Counted from the stretch's first letter, positions 8,986 through 18,494 are shown. The stretch is DNA of 64,000 nt from Thermococcus paralvinellae (GCF_000517445.1 NZ_CP006965.1:806001-870000); one strand, 5' to 3'. The notes: generated by a model not told the origin, from the sequence alone. Made by a program: numbers and translations.

Positions 8986-9002
8986 GTTTTAAACTGAAAG
9001 TT
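8986..9002. promoter_or_regulatory. SurR-type binding site, upstream of mbx TATA
   Basis: The bases match the extended SurR motif GTT-N3-AAC-N5-GTT exactly: GTT 8986-8988, AAC 8992-8994, GTT 9000-9002. A further AAC at 8978-8980 sits five bases before the first GTT, continuing the periodic pattern. SurR is the redox-dependent regulator of the elemental sulfur response in Pyrococcus and is known to act on mbx. The motif match is seen; binding is inferred. Confidence 0.6.
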
Positions 9003-9164
9003 AAAAATAGAGGTAGCAAAAATGTCCTTTGCTGTAGCAGAGCATTCTTTAAAGTGCATAGCATATCGTCAATGCTAAAATTATTTTTTGAATTGTAAAG
9101 ATTTAACAAAGCCACACAGCCACCCAGCAGTTATAACAAAAATTTAAGCAAAGAAGAATCCAAG

Positions 9165-9665
9165 CTAATAAATTGAGATTCTCTTGACGCCTTCGAGTTT
9201 TGAAAGCTCATTAATCAAATCGCCAGGAATTGGTCTCTCCGTAATTATAGTTAGGGTAGCCTCTGGATAAAGCTCCGGATCTTCAGCTACTACTTGAACA
9301 ATGTTTATCCCTCTCTCTGCAATCTTTCCAGCAATCTTGGCTAGGATTCCAATAGCTCTCGGCTCTGGCTCAATTTCAATAACCCCATAACCAACATGTC
9401 TACCAACGAATTTCATGTGAACTGTTGGTTCCAAGTTAGTGTAGATTTCTCTAAGCTCTGGTATTTTAAGAATCATCGCCACTGTCTCTTTAACAACCCT
9501 TCTGTCAACGTCCAGTGCCTTTGCTATCTTTGTATATGGGACTTCAATGTTTCCACACTTTATCTTCATGTCATCTGAAACTTTAAGTCCATACTTCAGG
9601 AGCGTCTTTGCTATTTGCTTTCTAACAGGATATTCATCAAAATAATGCTCAATCTTTCCCCACAT
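9165..9665 (-). CDS. HTH and ACT domain regulator of amino acid metabolism (COG2061-like)
   Basis: 166 aa. An N-terminal helix-turn-helix-like part (residues about 10-75, with YTKIAKALDVDRRVVKETV) is followed by a C-terminal ACT domain (about 90-166, IEIEPEPRAIGILAKIAGK). ACT domains bind amino acids, so it is probably an amino-acid-responsive regulator or sensor; the ligand is unknown. The start ATG at 9665 follows AAGGTGGT; an in-frame ATG at 9683 lies before the ribosome binding site. It is transcribed alone, with a TATA-like ATTTTAATATT near 9717-9727. Confidence 0.75.
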   Translation of the reverse strand: MWGKIEHYFDEYPVRKQIAKTLLKYGLKVSDDMKIKCGNIEVPYTKIAKALDVDRRVVKETVAMILKIPELREIYTNLEPTVHMKFVGRHVGYGVIEIEPEPRAIGILAKIAGKIAERGINIVQVVAEDPELYPEATLTIITERPIPGDLINELSKLEGVKRISIY

Positions 9666-9810
9666 AGGTACCACCTTGAGCAATTCAGTCCAGCATTATA
9701 CTCTAGACGACAATAATATTAAAATGTTTCCATGTTCACATTTATCACTAAGAATGTACGAATGAGACATTATAAAACTTTACTCAAGATTTTTAAGCCA
9801 CTACTTATGA

Positions 9811-11079
9811 ATGACAAACATGATCAAAATTAAGTTTTCCTATTCATACTTTGAAGATTTAGGTGAGAGCGTTAGATTAGTCTGGAGAAACACTCTCTAT
9901 GCAGATTTTGAAAAAAAGCTCCTTGCAAGGGTTATAAAAAAGAAATACCGAGTTAAACCAGAAATTACGGCTCAAGATGGATATCTTCTCATTAACGTTG
10001 ACAACCCAGATGTTGAGAAGTTCATCACATTTTTCATTCAGAATAATCTTGGAGAGTTTTTGAGAAACAGATACACAAGAAGGAAAGTGATTTATATTCA
10101 TGAAGGCATGAGTGTTCCCTTATTGGGGTACAACGCCTTTGGTCTGATTGATAGAGGCACAAACCTAATTCAAGTAAGGGGCTCAAGTGGATGCAATCTT
10201 TCATGCGTTTTCTGCTCAGTTGATGAAGGGCCGTATTCGAGAACTAGAAAGCTTGACTATGTTGTTGATATAGACTATTTAATGAAATGGTTTGATGAAG
10301 TTGCAAGATTTAAAGGCAAAGGGCTTGAGGCACACTTGGATGGGCAAGGTGAACCATTGCTTTATCCATTCATAGTAGAGCTTGTGCAGGCACTGAAGGA
10401 ACACCCGAATGTTGATGTTGTATCAATGCAGAGCAATGGTATGCTTTTGAATGACAAGCTAATTGAAGAACTCGCTGAGGCTGGGCTTGACAGAGTTAAC
10501 TTATCAGTTCATTCACTCGACCCTGAAAAAGCAAAGATGCTCATGGGCATGAAAGATTATGACCTAAACCATGTTCTAGAGATGGCAGAAGCTTTGGTAA
10601 ATGCTGGGATTGACGTCCTTCTTGCTCCAGTAATTATCTTTGGAGTGAATGACAATGAGGCTGAAGCATTCATAGAGTTTGCAAGGAGGATTGGTGCTGG
10701 AAAAAGGTGGCCAGCATTGGGCTTCCAGAACTACATGCCATATAAGTTTGGTAGAAACCCGGCTATAGCTAAACTTGTGCCGTTTAAGCGTTTTTATGAA
10801 TGGCTGAGAGAGCTTGAGAAAAAGACAGGGATGAAGCCCCTCGTCTTAAGACCAGAGCACTTTGGGATGCATAAGAGAAAATTTATCCCATTAGCCTTTA
10901 AGACTGGAGAGATAGTGAAAGCCGAGATTGTTTTGCCTGGAAGAATTGAAGGTGAGATGCTCGGAGTTGCGAGGAACAGGCTGATTGAGATAATCAACAC
11001 CAATGCCAAGGTTGGAGATAAAGTAAAAGTAAAAATTGTGAGGACGAGGCATGGAATTTATGTGGCAACTCCAGTTTAA
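9811..11079 (+). CDS. Radical SAM protein with C-terminal TRAM-like domain (COG2100)
   Basis: 422 aa. The radical SAM cluster motif CNLSCVFC has C128, C132 and C135, followed by the SAM-binding glycine region DGQGEPLLYP. The C-terminal 55 residues (PGRIEGEMLGVARNRL... ending in KVKIVRTRHGIYVA) look like a TRAM or OB-type RNA-binding domain, which suggests an RNA substrate. The exact reaction is unknown. A TATA-like TTTTTAAG near 9791-9798 lies so close that the mRNA is probably leaderless or nearly so. The ATG at 9820 is an alternative start. Confidence 0.75.
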   Translation: MTNMIKIKFSYSYFEDLGESVRLVWRNTLYADFEKKLLARVIKKKYRVKPEITAQDGYLLINVDNPDVEKFITFFIQNNLGEFLRNRYTRRKVIYIHEGMSVPLLGYNAFGLIDRGTNLIQVRGSSGCNLSCVFCSVDEGPYSRTRKLDYVVDIDYLMKWFDEVARFKGKGLEAHLDGQGEPLLYPFIVELVQALKEHPNVDVVSMQSNGMLLNDKLIEELAEAGLDRVNLSVHSLDPEKAKMLMGMKDYDLNHVLEMAEALVNAGIDVLLAPVIIFGVNDNEAEAFIEFARRIGAGKRWPALGFQNYMPYKFGRNPAIAKLVPFKRFYEWLRELEKKTGMKPLVLRPEHFGMHKRKFIPLAFKTGEIVKAEIVLPGRIEGEMLGVARNRLIEIINTNAKVGDKVKVKIVRTRHGIYVATPV

Positions 11080-11150
11080 CTATTTATGTATTAAAGATAA
11101 TAACTTCGAAAAGTTTAAATTTTTAGCTGAGAATTTTTGTAGGGTGGGTT

Positions 11151-11723
11151 ATGAAAAAAAGTACACTTGTAGTCGTCAGCTTTCTGTTTGTAGCACTCAT
11201 ATTCTTTGCAGGAAACTTCGTCTTTGTCAAGTCTCACTCAACTTCGAATGCTGCAACCGGTATTGCAAAAGCAGGAAATATTTCCACCTTTAAAGATGGC
11301 TTCTGTGTTTATCCAGACTCCTATTTTAGAAAGCTTGTGGCAGAAGAACTCAGAAATGAAGGACATAAAGTGAAACTGCTAGAGGAACCAAAAGAATGTG
11401 ATGGACAGTTTCTAGCAGTATGGATTGAAGAGATTAACTTAACGTATACCCCTATTAAATCATCAGGAGCAGTTAGAGTTATTGCCATCTACTCTAGCAT
11501 TGGAAGGCCCAAGCATTATTTGGAATACATAAACTCCGAGAACAAGACCGCAGCACTAAAAAGCTTCGTAGGTGATGTTAACGGTGAAGTTCAGGCATAC
11601 ACAATAATTACAGTTAGAGACTCTTCATGGGGCATTATGAGCCTTAGAGGATATCAAGATTATCTCCTCAAGCTTGCAGCTAGAGAAATTGTAAAAGCAA
11701 TTGATAAAATAAGCCAGAGATAA
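11151..11723 (+). CDS. Exported or membrane-anchored protein of unknown function
   Basis: 190 aa, not recognised. Residues about 5-27 form a hydrophobic segment after MKKS, a signal peptide or anchor. The rest is soluble, with two cysteines (FCVYPD and PKECDGQF) that could form a disulfide outside the cell. It has its own promoter (GTTTAAATTTTT about 35 bases upstream) and a GGGTGG ribosome binding site. The 145 bp that follow, up to the next gene, hold nothing recognisable. Confidence 0.6.
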   Translation: MKKSTLVVVSFLFVALIFFAGNFVFVKSHSTSNAATGIAKAGNISTFKDGFCVYPDSYFRKLVAEELRNEGHKVKLLEEPKECDGQFLAVWIEEINLTYTPIKSSGAVRVIAIYSSIGRPKHYLEYINSENKTAALKSFVGDVNGEVQAYTIITVRDSSWGIMSLRGYQDYLLKLAAREIVKAIDKISQR

Positions 11724-11868
11724 AATGGTCCCGCATTAGATAAAATGCTATTGGAGCCTCAAAAGAAGTTTAAGAAAATAAAGTGAAATATCCTGAGACA
11801 ATAAAATCGGAGTAGCATATTGGAAAACATAAGGATAGCTAGGGAAGACGTAGAGAGTAAATGAAAAG

Positions 11869-13002
11869 CTAAATAAACCTCGAGCTCTTAACTCTCAGTT
11901 CTCCTTTTTCATAAAGTTCAAGTAAAATCTTCACAATTCTTTCTCCTGCTTTTCCATCTCCAAAGGGATTCTCTGCAGATGCCATTTTTTTGTAGAAGTC
12001 CTTATCATTCAAAAGCTTGTTAACATAATGCAGTGCTCTATCTTTCTCAAGTCCGACTAAAATATTGCCACCAGCTTTAACTGTCTCTGGCCTCTCAGTA
12101 TTGTAGCGCAAAGTTAAGCATGGAACATTGAGAATTATGCTTTCCTCCTGCACTCCGCCAGAATCAGTCATTACAATCTTGGCATTCTTCTGCAACTTTA
12201 AAAAGTCAAGGTATCCCAGGGGCTGTGTGACAATGAGGTTTTCAATTTTCTTAACTCTCTCCCACAGCCCAAACGCTTTAAGTCTGTTTCTCGTTCTCGG
12301 ATGTATTGGATAGATAGCCTTTATTGGGAGGGCTTCAAGAATCTCAACTAATTTTTCAAGATTTTTTTTACTGTCGGTGTTTTCTGCTCTGTGAGCTGTT
12401 ATAAGGATATATTCTTTAGGCTTCAGCCCAAGTTTTTCAAGAATTCTGCTTTTCCGCTCAGCTATCTCTGAGTTTTGCAAAACTGCATCAACTATAGTAT
12501 TTCCAACAACATAGACACCTTCTCTAATCCCTTCATTCTCCAAATTTTTCTTAGCCTCTTCTGTTGGGGCGAAGAGAACTTCACTTGCATGGTCTGCTAA
12601 AATTCTGTTTATTTCTTCGGGCATTGTTCTGTCAAAGCTCCTTAGTCCAGCCTCAACATGAGCAATGGGGATTTTGAGCTTAACACTAGCCAAAGCTCCA
12701 GCCAAAACGGTATTCGTATCTCCCTGAACAAGCGTAACGTCGGGCTTCTCTTTCATCAAAACCTTCTCAATCTTAATCATAGCGATTCCGGTTTGTTCCG
12801 CTTGAGTTCCAGAGCCAACTTCAAGGTGATAGTCAATGCTGTCAAGCTCAAGTTCCTCTAAGAAAATGCGGCTCATCTCGTAGTCATAATGCTGTCCAGT
12901 ATGAATTAAGAGAGGTTTAACCCCTCTTTTTTCAAATGCTCTAATAACCGGAGCAAGCTTTATAATCTCAGGTCGTGTTCCAAAGACAAAGGCTGGCTTC
13001 AA
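11869..13002 (-). CDS. wecB: UDP-N-acetylglucosamine 2-epimerase (non-hydrolysing)
   Basis: 377 aa. Converts UDP-GlcNAc to UDP-ManNAc. Family motifs: FGTRPEIIKLAPV at the N-terminus, HTGQHYDYEMS, VQGDTNTVLAGALA, HVEAGLRSFDR and TDSGGVQEE. The start is a TTG at 13002 overlapping the stop of the dehydrogenase gene (TTGA), with GGGAGGGG as ribosome binding site, so translation is coupled. With the dehydrogenase it would supply UDP-ManNAcA, a sugar used in archaeal N-glycans and surface polymers. Confidence 0.92.
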   Translation of the reverse strand: MKPAFVFGTRPEIIKLAPVIRAFEKRGVKPLLIHTGQHYDYEMSRIFLEELELDSIDYHLEVGSGTQAEQTGIAMIKIEKVLMKEKPDVTLVQGDTNTVLAGALASVKLKIPIAHVEAGLRSFDRTMPEEINRILADHASEVLFAPTEEAKKNLENEGIREGVYVVGNTIVDAVLQNSEIAERKSRILEKLGLKPKEYILITAHRAENTDSKKNLEKLVEILEALPIKAIYPIHPRTRNRLKAFGLWERVKKIENLIVTQPLGYLDFLKLQKNAKIVMTDSGGVQEESIILNVPCLTLRYNTERPETVKAGGNILVGLEKDRALHYVNKLLNDKDFYKKMASAENPFGDGKAGERIVKILLELYEKGELRVKSSRFI

Positions 13003-14285
13003 TACTCGCCCCTCCCAATGCCCCTAAATATGAAACCCTTAGGAGGTTTGTCTATTATATGCCTGCCATCTACTATAATTTTATTTCTCATCAGTTTTCC
13101 CAGTTCTTCCCAGTTGAGTCCCGTAAACTGTGAATGATCAGTTGCAATTACAATTGCATCAGAATCTTTTACTGCTTCCTCAAGGGTTTTATGCGTCCCA
13201 TTAACATATGGGTCATAAGAACGAACCTCTTTAACGTCATCTTGGATGACCTCAATAAACACATAGGCTGGCGAATTCCGTGTGTCATCAGAGTTTCCTT
13301 TGTATGCCAAGCCAAGAACTGTCACAACAGCTTCCTCTGGAGGCAGGTTTATCATCTTGAATGCCTCAAATAGCAAGTCCTTTGCCATCAAAGGCATGCT
13401 CTCATTGATTTCTCTCGCTTTCTTAATTAACCCAAAGTCTTCTTTTGCCGAACTGAGCAACAAATAGGGATCTTTTGGTAAACAGTGGCCTCCAACTCCT
13501 ATTCCGGGAATGTGGATTTTAACCCTTGGATGTGTGTTTGCCAGCTCAATTGCCTCAAAGATGTTGATCTTATACTGGTGAGCTAAAAAGGCGAATTCAT
13601 TTGCTAATGCAATGTTGACATCTCTGAACGTGTTCTCCATGAGCTTTACCATCTCACTTGTGGTAGAATCTGTTTTGAAAATCTGTCCTTTAACAAAGGC
13701 TCTATACAAAATTTCAGCCAAGTCAGCGCTCTCTTTGGTTATTCCACCAAGAATTCTTGAATTATAAACAAGCTCCTTGAAAATTCTTCCCGGCATTACT
13801 CTTTCTGGAGCGTGAACCATGTAAAAATCTTTGCCGGCTTTAAATCCAGTGAGGCTCTCAATTAATTCTGCCATTCTTACAGTGGTCAAGGGAGGAACAG
13901 TGCTCTCAATTATCACCAAGGAACCTTTTTTCATGGATTTTGCTACAGTTTTTACTGCACTTTCGAGATACTCTAAGTTAGGTGTCTTATCCTCTTTGAG
14001 CGGAGTTTGGACACAAATTATGTAGATGTCCTTATTCTTAATATCCTCCGGGTTTGACGTGGCTCTAAGTTTGCCATTTTTCAGAGCTTTTAGGAGTAGC
14101 TCATTTATTTCCGGCTCAACTATATGAGCGTTCCCAGAGTTAAGTTTTTCTACAACTTCTCTCCTGATTTCATATCCAGTTACATTAAATCCAGAGTTAG
14201 CAAACATTATAGCAGTTGGAAGGCCAATGTATCCCAACCCAATTACAGCAATCTCTGCCTGTCTGTTTTCTATCTTCTCCCTCAT
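12999..14285 (-). CDS. wecC: UDP-N-acetyl-D-mannosamine dehydrogenase
   Basis: 428 aa, UDP-glucose/GDP-mannose dehydrogenase family. N-terminal Rossmann fold with VIGLGYIGLPTAIMFANSG, then the catalytic cysteine region GIGVGGHCLPKDPYLL, then a C-terminal UDP-binding domain (VLGLAYKGNSDDTRNSP). Oxidises UDP-ManNAc to UDP-ManNAcA with NAD. The ATG at 14285 follows AGGTGA; an in-frame GTG at 14294 overlaps that site. The promoter is probably the AT-rich CCTTAAATTTA near 14318. Confidence 0.9.
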   Translation of the reverse strand: MREKIENRQAEIAVIGLGYIGLPTAIMFANSGFNVTGYEIRREVVEKLNSGNAHIVEPEINELLLKALKNGKLRATSNPEDIKNKDIYIICVQTPLKEDKTPNLEYLESAVKTVAKSMKKGSLVIIESTVPPLTTVRMAELIESLTGFKAGKDFYMVHAPERVMPGRIFKELVYNSRILGGITKESADLAEILYRAFVKGQIFKTDSTTSEMVKLMENTFRDVNIALANEFAFLAHQYKINIFEAIELANTHPRVKIHIPGIGVGGHCLPKDPYLLLSSAKEDFGLIKKAREINESMPLMAKDLLFEAFKMINLPPEEAVVTVLGLAYKGNSDDTRNSPAYVFIEVIQDDVKEVRSYDPYVNGTHKTLEEAVKDSDAIVIATDHSQFTGLNWEELGKLMRNKIIVDGRHIIDKPPKGFIFRGIGRGEY

Positions 14286-14583
14286 TTCACTCACCTAACA
14301 TTAAAGGTAGAAAAAATAAATTTAAGGGTTTTCTAAGTAACGATTTCAGGGCTCAATATGATGTACTTGCTGTGAAATTCCAATTTCAACAACCGTACGA
14401 GCATGTTTCTGCTGTGTTTTCCAAATATGTCTGTTTATATGGGTAAGATCATTTGATGAAAACGTAATAAACGTTAAAACATTGAAATCAACGATAAGAA
14501 ATCCTAAAAAACAAGTTCTCACAATCGTTTTACGGAAATCCTTTTAATGGACAAAGTTGCTCATTATAATTAGGTGAGAATAT

Positions 14584-15663
14584 ATGAAAATATGGATTGA
14601 CATTGTAAATTCACCTCATGCTCACTTTTTCAAGGGTATAATCAGAGAGCTTGAAAAAAGAGGTCATGAAATTTTAGTTACAACGAGAGAGTTTGATGGA
14701 TTAACTGATATTCTTGACATGCTTGGAATTGAATATTATGTCGTTGGCAAGCATGGAGGATCAACCTTAGAAGGCAAGCTTATTGCAAGTGCTGAGAGGC
14801 AGTATAAACTTGCGAAGCTGATAATCGAAGAAAAACCTGACCTATGCGTATATAAAAATTCCCCCGAAGCTCCAAGAGTAGCTTATGGACTAAGAATCCC
14901 AACAATTGGATTTGTTGATAACGACACTTCAATTCCGGTTAACAAACTCATGCTGCCATTCACAAACAGAGTTATTTACCCAAAAGCCATTGATGCTTAC
15001 GACCTAATTAAATGTGGAGCAGATGCCAACTCTTTGAGACCAATTAATGGATTTCCAGAGCTAGCTCACTTATATGGATTTAAACCAAATACAGAACCTT
15101 TAAACGAACTTGGACTTGAAAAATATGATTATATCGTTATGAGAACCGAGCCAATAAAAGCAAACTACTTCAACGGAGATGCAGAAAAAAGCATCCTCGA
15201 GGACATAATTCCTCTACTCCCTGATATTCCAATAGTCCTATTCCCAAGAACAGAAGAGCAAGCAAAGAGGTTTGAGCGTTTCGAGAATGTTATAATTCCA
15301 AAACATGTAACAGACAGCCTAAGTCTCCTTTACTACGCAAAGCTCATGATCGGGGCTGGAGGAACTATGAACAGAGAAGCATTAGCATTAGGCACTCCAA
15401 CGATTTCAACGTATCCAGGAAAGCTTCTGGCAGTTACAAAGTGGCTCATAAGTCTAGGAATTAAATACCACTCAACTAATCCAATTGAAGTTGCAAGTAA
15501 AGCGTGGGAGATGATCAGAAAGAACGGTGCGTATCGGAATTACATTCGCAGTGTTGTTTCCGCTCTTGATAATCCAATTGACGTAATGCTTGAAGAAATA
15601 GAAACCTACGAGGAATTCGGAACTTTCATTTCGCCAGAGAAATCAAAGATAAAAACTCATTAG
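14584..15663 (+). CDS. DUF354 family protein (GT-B-like)
   Basis: 359 aa. The start MKIWIDIVNSPHAHFFK and the later GAGGTMNREALALGTPTISTYPG segment are typical of DUF354, related to UDP-GlcNAc 2-epimerase and GT-B glycosyltransferases. The biochemical function is not established. The ATG at 14584 follows AGGTGAG. It is divergent from wecBC across a 298-bp gap holding both promoters, and is followed after 9 bp by the BNR-propeller gene, so the two form an operon. A role in surface glycan synthesis or modification is inferred from context. Confidence 0.78.
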   Translation: MKIWIDIVNSPHAHFFKGIIRELEKRGHEILVTTREFDGLTDILDMLGIEYYVVGKHGGSTLEGKLIASAERQYKLAKLIIEEKPDLCVYKNSPEAPRVAYGLRIPTIGFVDNDTSIPVNKLMLPFTNRVIYPKAIDAYDLIKCGADANSLRPINGFPELAHLYGFKPNTEPLNELGLEKYDYIVMRTEPIKANYFNGDAEKSILEDIIPLLPDIPIVLFPRTEEQAKRFERFENVIIPKHVTDSLSLLYYAKLMIGAGGTMNREALALGTPTISTYPGKLLAVTKWLISLGIKYHSTNPIEVASKAWEMIRKNGAYRNYIRSVVSALDNPIDVMLEEIETYEEFGTFISPEKSKIKTH

Positions 15664-15672
15664 GGGGTAGCT

Positions 15673-17655
15673 ATGCCACTTAAATATTTTTTTGTCGCTT
15701 GGATTTCATTATCATTATTGATGGTATTTTCAGAGCAAATACATGGTTTGGGAATTATTATAGACAATCCAAGTAATCATCATGAAGAACTCTTAAATGA
15801 GAACAGATTTGACATTTTGCCTGTGACATATGTTTCTGATCCAGATGAAAGGGGATATATTTATGGAGTTAACTATCACGAATACAGGAGTGAGCGCAAA
15901 ATAATTTATAGGAGCAGTGATTTTGGAGAAACATGGGAGGAGGTGTACCACCACAGATGGGAAATAACTTCAGTGTATGTATGGAAAAATCTTGTGTTCT
16001 TCTCTGACATTAAGGGGCAGATATTTGTGAGCAAAGATAACGGGAAAAATTTTGAAAAAGTATTACAGCTCGATGACGGAAAATATGCTGTGTGGTGGTC
16101 ATGGGCTTCAAATGATGATTTTCTTTTAATCGGGGAATATGGAAGGAAATCTAACGACGCTAAGGTTTACAAAACCAAAGATGGATTTCATTTTCAGGTG
16201 TTTTTTGATATCAGAAATCACTACAATGTTACAGATAAAAACTGCCACATCCATAAGGTTAGCATTGACCCATATGACAGCTTGGTGTACGTATGCGTAG
16301 GTGATGGATTAGACTATAGAGGAGTATACATATATAATCTCACCTCAAAGCAATGGAAATTTAGAAATGTAAAAAACCATCCCAATGTGATAGTCGTAAG
16401 TAATGGTCCTCTTGCTGCTACCTATCCTGATAGGCATAGAGTATTCTTTTATACTGACAATTTCCCAGTAGTTCTTGAGTACGATAAGCAAAAGGATGAG
16501 ATTACAATAATAGCTGCATGGTTTGGATGGTATTACAGTGTAGGGATGAAGTTCTATGATGCAGTCAAAGATCCAAGAACAGGAATACACTATACAGTCA
16601 GCGTTGACTATCTAGATGCAAACGCCAAATATCTGTGGATATCCCTTGATGGAATCACGTGGTATAGAATTGACAATAGAGTTATTAATGGAAGCAAAAT
16701 TCTGTATCCAATGCACATCGCTGGTAACTGGCTTTTTATGAACAATATCAGAATGAAACTGCTTACAAGAGAGGAAGCTGTTAGGCTCATTTACAATGGA
16801 GGTCTCAATTTACCCATTTCAACGACATTAATTGAGGGTAGGACTGTACTATTGCCTGTTAAGAATCCCAAGAATATAACGGTTGTTGTAATTGGAAAAA
16901 GACTGCAAAATCTCATACCCAATCCCGAGAACTGGATAGTCAGGGGAGGAAAATCTGAACTTAGGGGAAAGACTCTCAAAGTCACATCTTCTGAAGAAAA
17001 TGTCATCATAGACATACTGAAGACCAAAAAATTCAACCTGAAATCGGGAAGATGGTACACCTTAGGAGCATGTATAAAAGCAAACGTTTCATGGAAAAAT
17101 AGACTCAGTCAAGCTTTCATCAGTATGTGGACAGAGAATCAAGAGGGTGCCATTAACATAACGGGAAGCAGGATTCAGGTAAGTAATGAATGGAGATGCA
17201 CTTACTTCACAGTTTACATCCCAGAGAGTAGCAGATTCAACAGGATACGCATATATCTTCCAAATGAAAGTGGCACATATTGGATTAAAGATGTCTTCCT
17301 GTCATCTCAAATGGGCAGTCCAATTGTTAATGGAAAATTTCTGGAGGGAGATACATACTCCAAGGATGTAAAAATTTGCATTGACAATAGGACTTATTAT
17401 ATTGGGGATTTAAAGCCTGGAGCGAAATATATAATAAAGCTAGAAATCCTTAACGGCAAATTTAAACTTCTCTCTGGAGGTTCAGTGGATTTAGTGGTAA
17501 CTAAGGATAGGAAGGATGGTTTTAACCTTGTGCTGGTAGAAGAGGCAATCGAGAATAAGAAAACATCAAATAATCTGATGTTCATTCTTTTCATAACCCT
17601 AACAGGTGCACTAATTCTCCTACTTAAAGTTCATATCCTGCTAAAGAGGGAGTGA
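15673..17655 (+). CDS. Membrane-anchored extracellular BNR/Asp-box propeller protein
   Basis: 660 aa. N-terminal signal peptide (residues about 5-26). A region with several Asp-box or BNR-like turns follows (SSDFGETWEE, SKDNGKNFEK, TKDGFHFQ, SLDGITWYR), as in sialidase-type beta-propellers. Then comes a beta-rich, carbohydrate-module-like region from about residue 415 (NWIVRGGKSELRGKTLKV...). It ends with a single hydrophobic anchor near residues 632-655 and LLKRE. No clear sialidase catalytic set is recognised. It probably acts on or binds surface sugars. It has ATG 15673 with GGGGGTAG and overlaps the convergent SpoIIM-like gene by 32 bp. Confidence 0.6.
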   Translation: MPLKYFFVAWISLSLLMVFSEQIHGLGIIIDNPSNHHEELLNENRFDILPVTYVSDPDERGYIYGVNYHEYRSERKIIYRSSDFGETWEEVYHHRWEITSVYVWKNLVFFSDIKGQIFVSKDNGKNFEKVLQLDDGKYAVWWSWASNDDFLLIGEYGRKSNDAKVYKTKDGFHFQVFFDIRNHYNVTDKNCHIHKVSIDPYDSLVYVCVGDGLDYRGVYIYNLTSKQWKFRNVKNHPNVIVVSNGPLAATYPDRHRVFFYTDNFPVVLEYDKQKDEITIIAAWFGWYYSVGMKFYDAVKDPRTGIHYTVSVDYLDANAKYLWISLDGITWYRIDNRVINGSKILYPMHIAGNWLFMNNIRMKLLTREEAVRLIYNGGLNLPISTTLIEGRTVLLPVKNPKNITVVVIGKRLQNLIPNPENWIVRGGKSELRGKTLKVTSSEENVIIDILKTKKFNLKSGRWYTLGACIKANVSWKNRLSQAFISMWTENQEGAINITGSRIQVSNEWRCTYFTVYIPESSRFNRIRIYLPNESGTYWIKDVFLSSQMGSPIVNGKFLEGDTYSKDVKICIDNRTYYIGDLKPGAKYIIKLEILNGKFKLLSGGSVDLVVTKDRKDGFNLVLVEEAIENKKTSNNLMFILFITLTGALILLLKVHILLKRE

Positions 17656-18187
17656 TATAGGCCTCAATAAATGCTGCAATTAAAAGCAAGAAAATCGCTA
17701 TACCGAGCATTTTCATAGCTATTTTAAATCCTTTTATAAATCTCCCCCCAACAGTTCCCTCTCCTTTAATAATTTCCAGATACCACTCGATTCCTCCCAA
17801 ACCAGCAATTGCAAATGCGGGAATTTCAACAATACCATGAGGTAAAATTGAGAGCAAGATTTTTGTTAGGCTTTCACCTTGGAGATATGAGTATTCCACA
17901 ACAATTCCAACTAAGAAGCCATTAAAGAAGAGAATTCCCAGCGGCACAACACCAAACAATACACCGCCAAAAGCTGCTAAAATTGCCACTCGTGTATTGT
18001 TTAGAAATATCAATTTGAAAAGGCTAAAGCTGTCTTGGACTCCATCAAGCTTGCCACCAAAAAGCTGTTTTAAATTTGAGAATAAATTCTCTGCAAACTG
18101 TAGATTTAAGACCGTAAAAACTATCCCCAATGAAACTCCGATCAAAAATGTTCCAAGTAATGCCAAGAAAATTCTACTCTTATTCAT
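17624..18187 (-). CDS. SpoIIM/DUF95 family membrane protein
   Basis: 187 aa with five hydrophobic segments. Family signatures are FLNNTRVAILAAFGGVLFGVVP and the LPHGIVEIPAFAIAGLGG loop. The bacterial homologue is stage II sporulation protein M; the archaeal function is unknown. It overlaps the upstream LplA-like gene by 8 bp, so the two are co-transcribed, and its 3' end overlaps the propeller gene. Confidence 0.75.
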   Translation of the reverse strand: MNKSRIFLALLGTFLIGVSLGIVFTVLNLQFAENLFSNLKQLFGGKLDGVQDSFSLFKLIFLNNTRVAILAAFGGVLFGVVPLGILFFNGFLVGIVVEYSYLQGESLTKILLSILPHGIVEIPAFAIAGLGGIEWYLEIIKGEGTVGGRFIKGFKIAMKMLGIAIFLLLIAAFIEAYITPSLAGYEL

Positions 18188-18464
18188 TTTCTCCCCTCAA
18201 TGCATTCTTCAGTGCTATTTTAAAATCTTCAACATTTATATATGGCATTTCAACATCCAATCTCATTGCAAAAAACTCATCAATTATATGCTCAAGCTCT
18301 TCAAGTCTATGTCCTTTGAGTTTTTCTTCAAGCTCCTCGATAGTATTTTCGGGATATATAAAGAAATCTCCAGTAATTTTGACGCTCTCTGCAATTCCAT
18401 CCCTTTCTTCGATCTCAAACCTAATTAAACCCTTCTTTGCTTTATGTTCTCCAATTCTCTTCAT
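18180..18464 (-). CDS. Lipoate-protein ligase C-terminal-like (LplB-type) protein
   Basis: 94 aa from the ATG at 18464, which has GTGAGG just upstream. An in-frame GTG at 18521 would place the TATA element inside the coding region and is less likely. Sequence such as KKGLIRFEIEERDG...VKITGDFFIYPEN matches the stand-alone C-terminal accessory domain of lipoate-protein ligase A. In Thermoplasma a separate LplB protein is needed together with LplA to activate lipoate. No LplA catalytic gene is seen in the window. Confidence 0.6.
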   Translation of the reverse strand: MKRIGEHKAKKGLIRFEIEERDGIAESVKITGDFFIYPENTIEELEEKLKGHRLEELEHIIDEFFAMRLDVEMPYINVEDFKIALKNALRGENE

Positions 18465-18494
18465 TGTCCTCACGTAGGAATGTAAGGCGGAGAA

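Noticed and set aside
14295-14583. Small gene or remnant in the gap between the dehydrogenase and DUF354 genes
   Set aside because: Short frames have no ribosome binding site and no recognisable protein; the gap holds two promoters and a weak AACGT-AATAA-ACGTT inverted repeat only.
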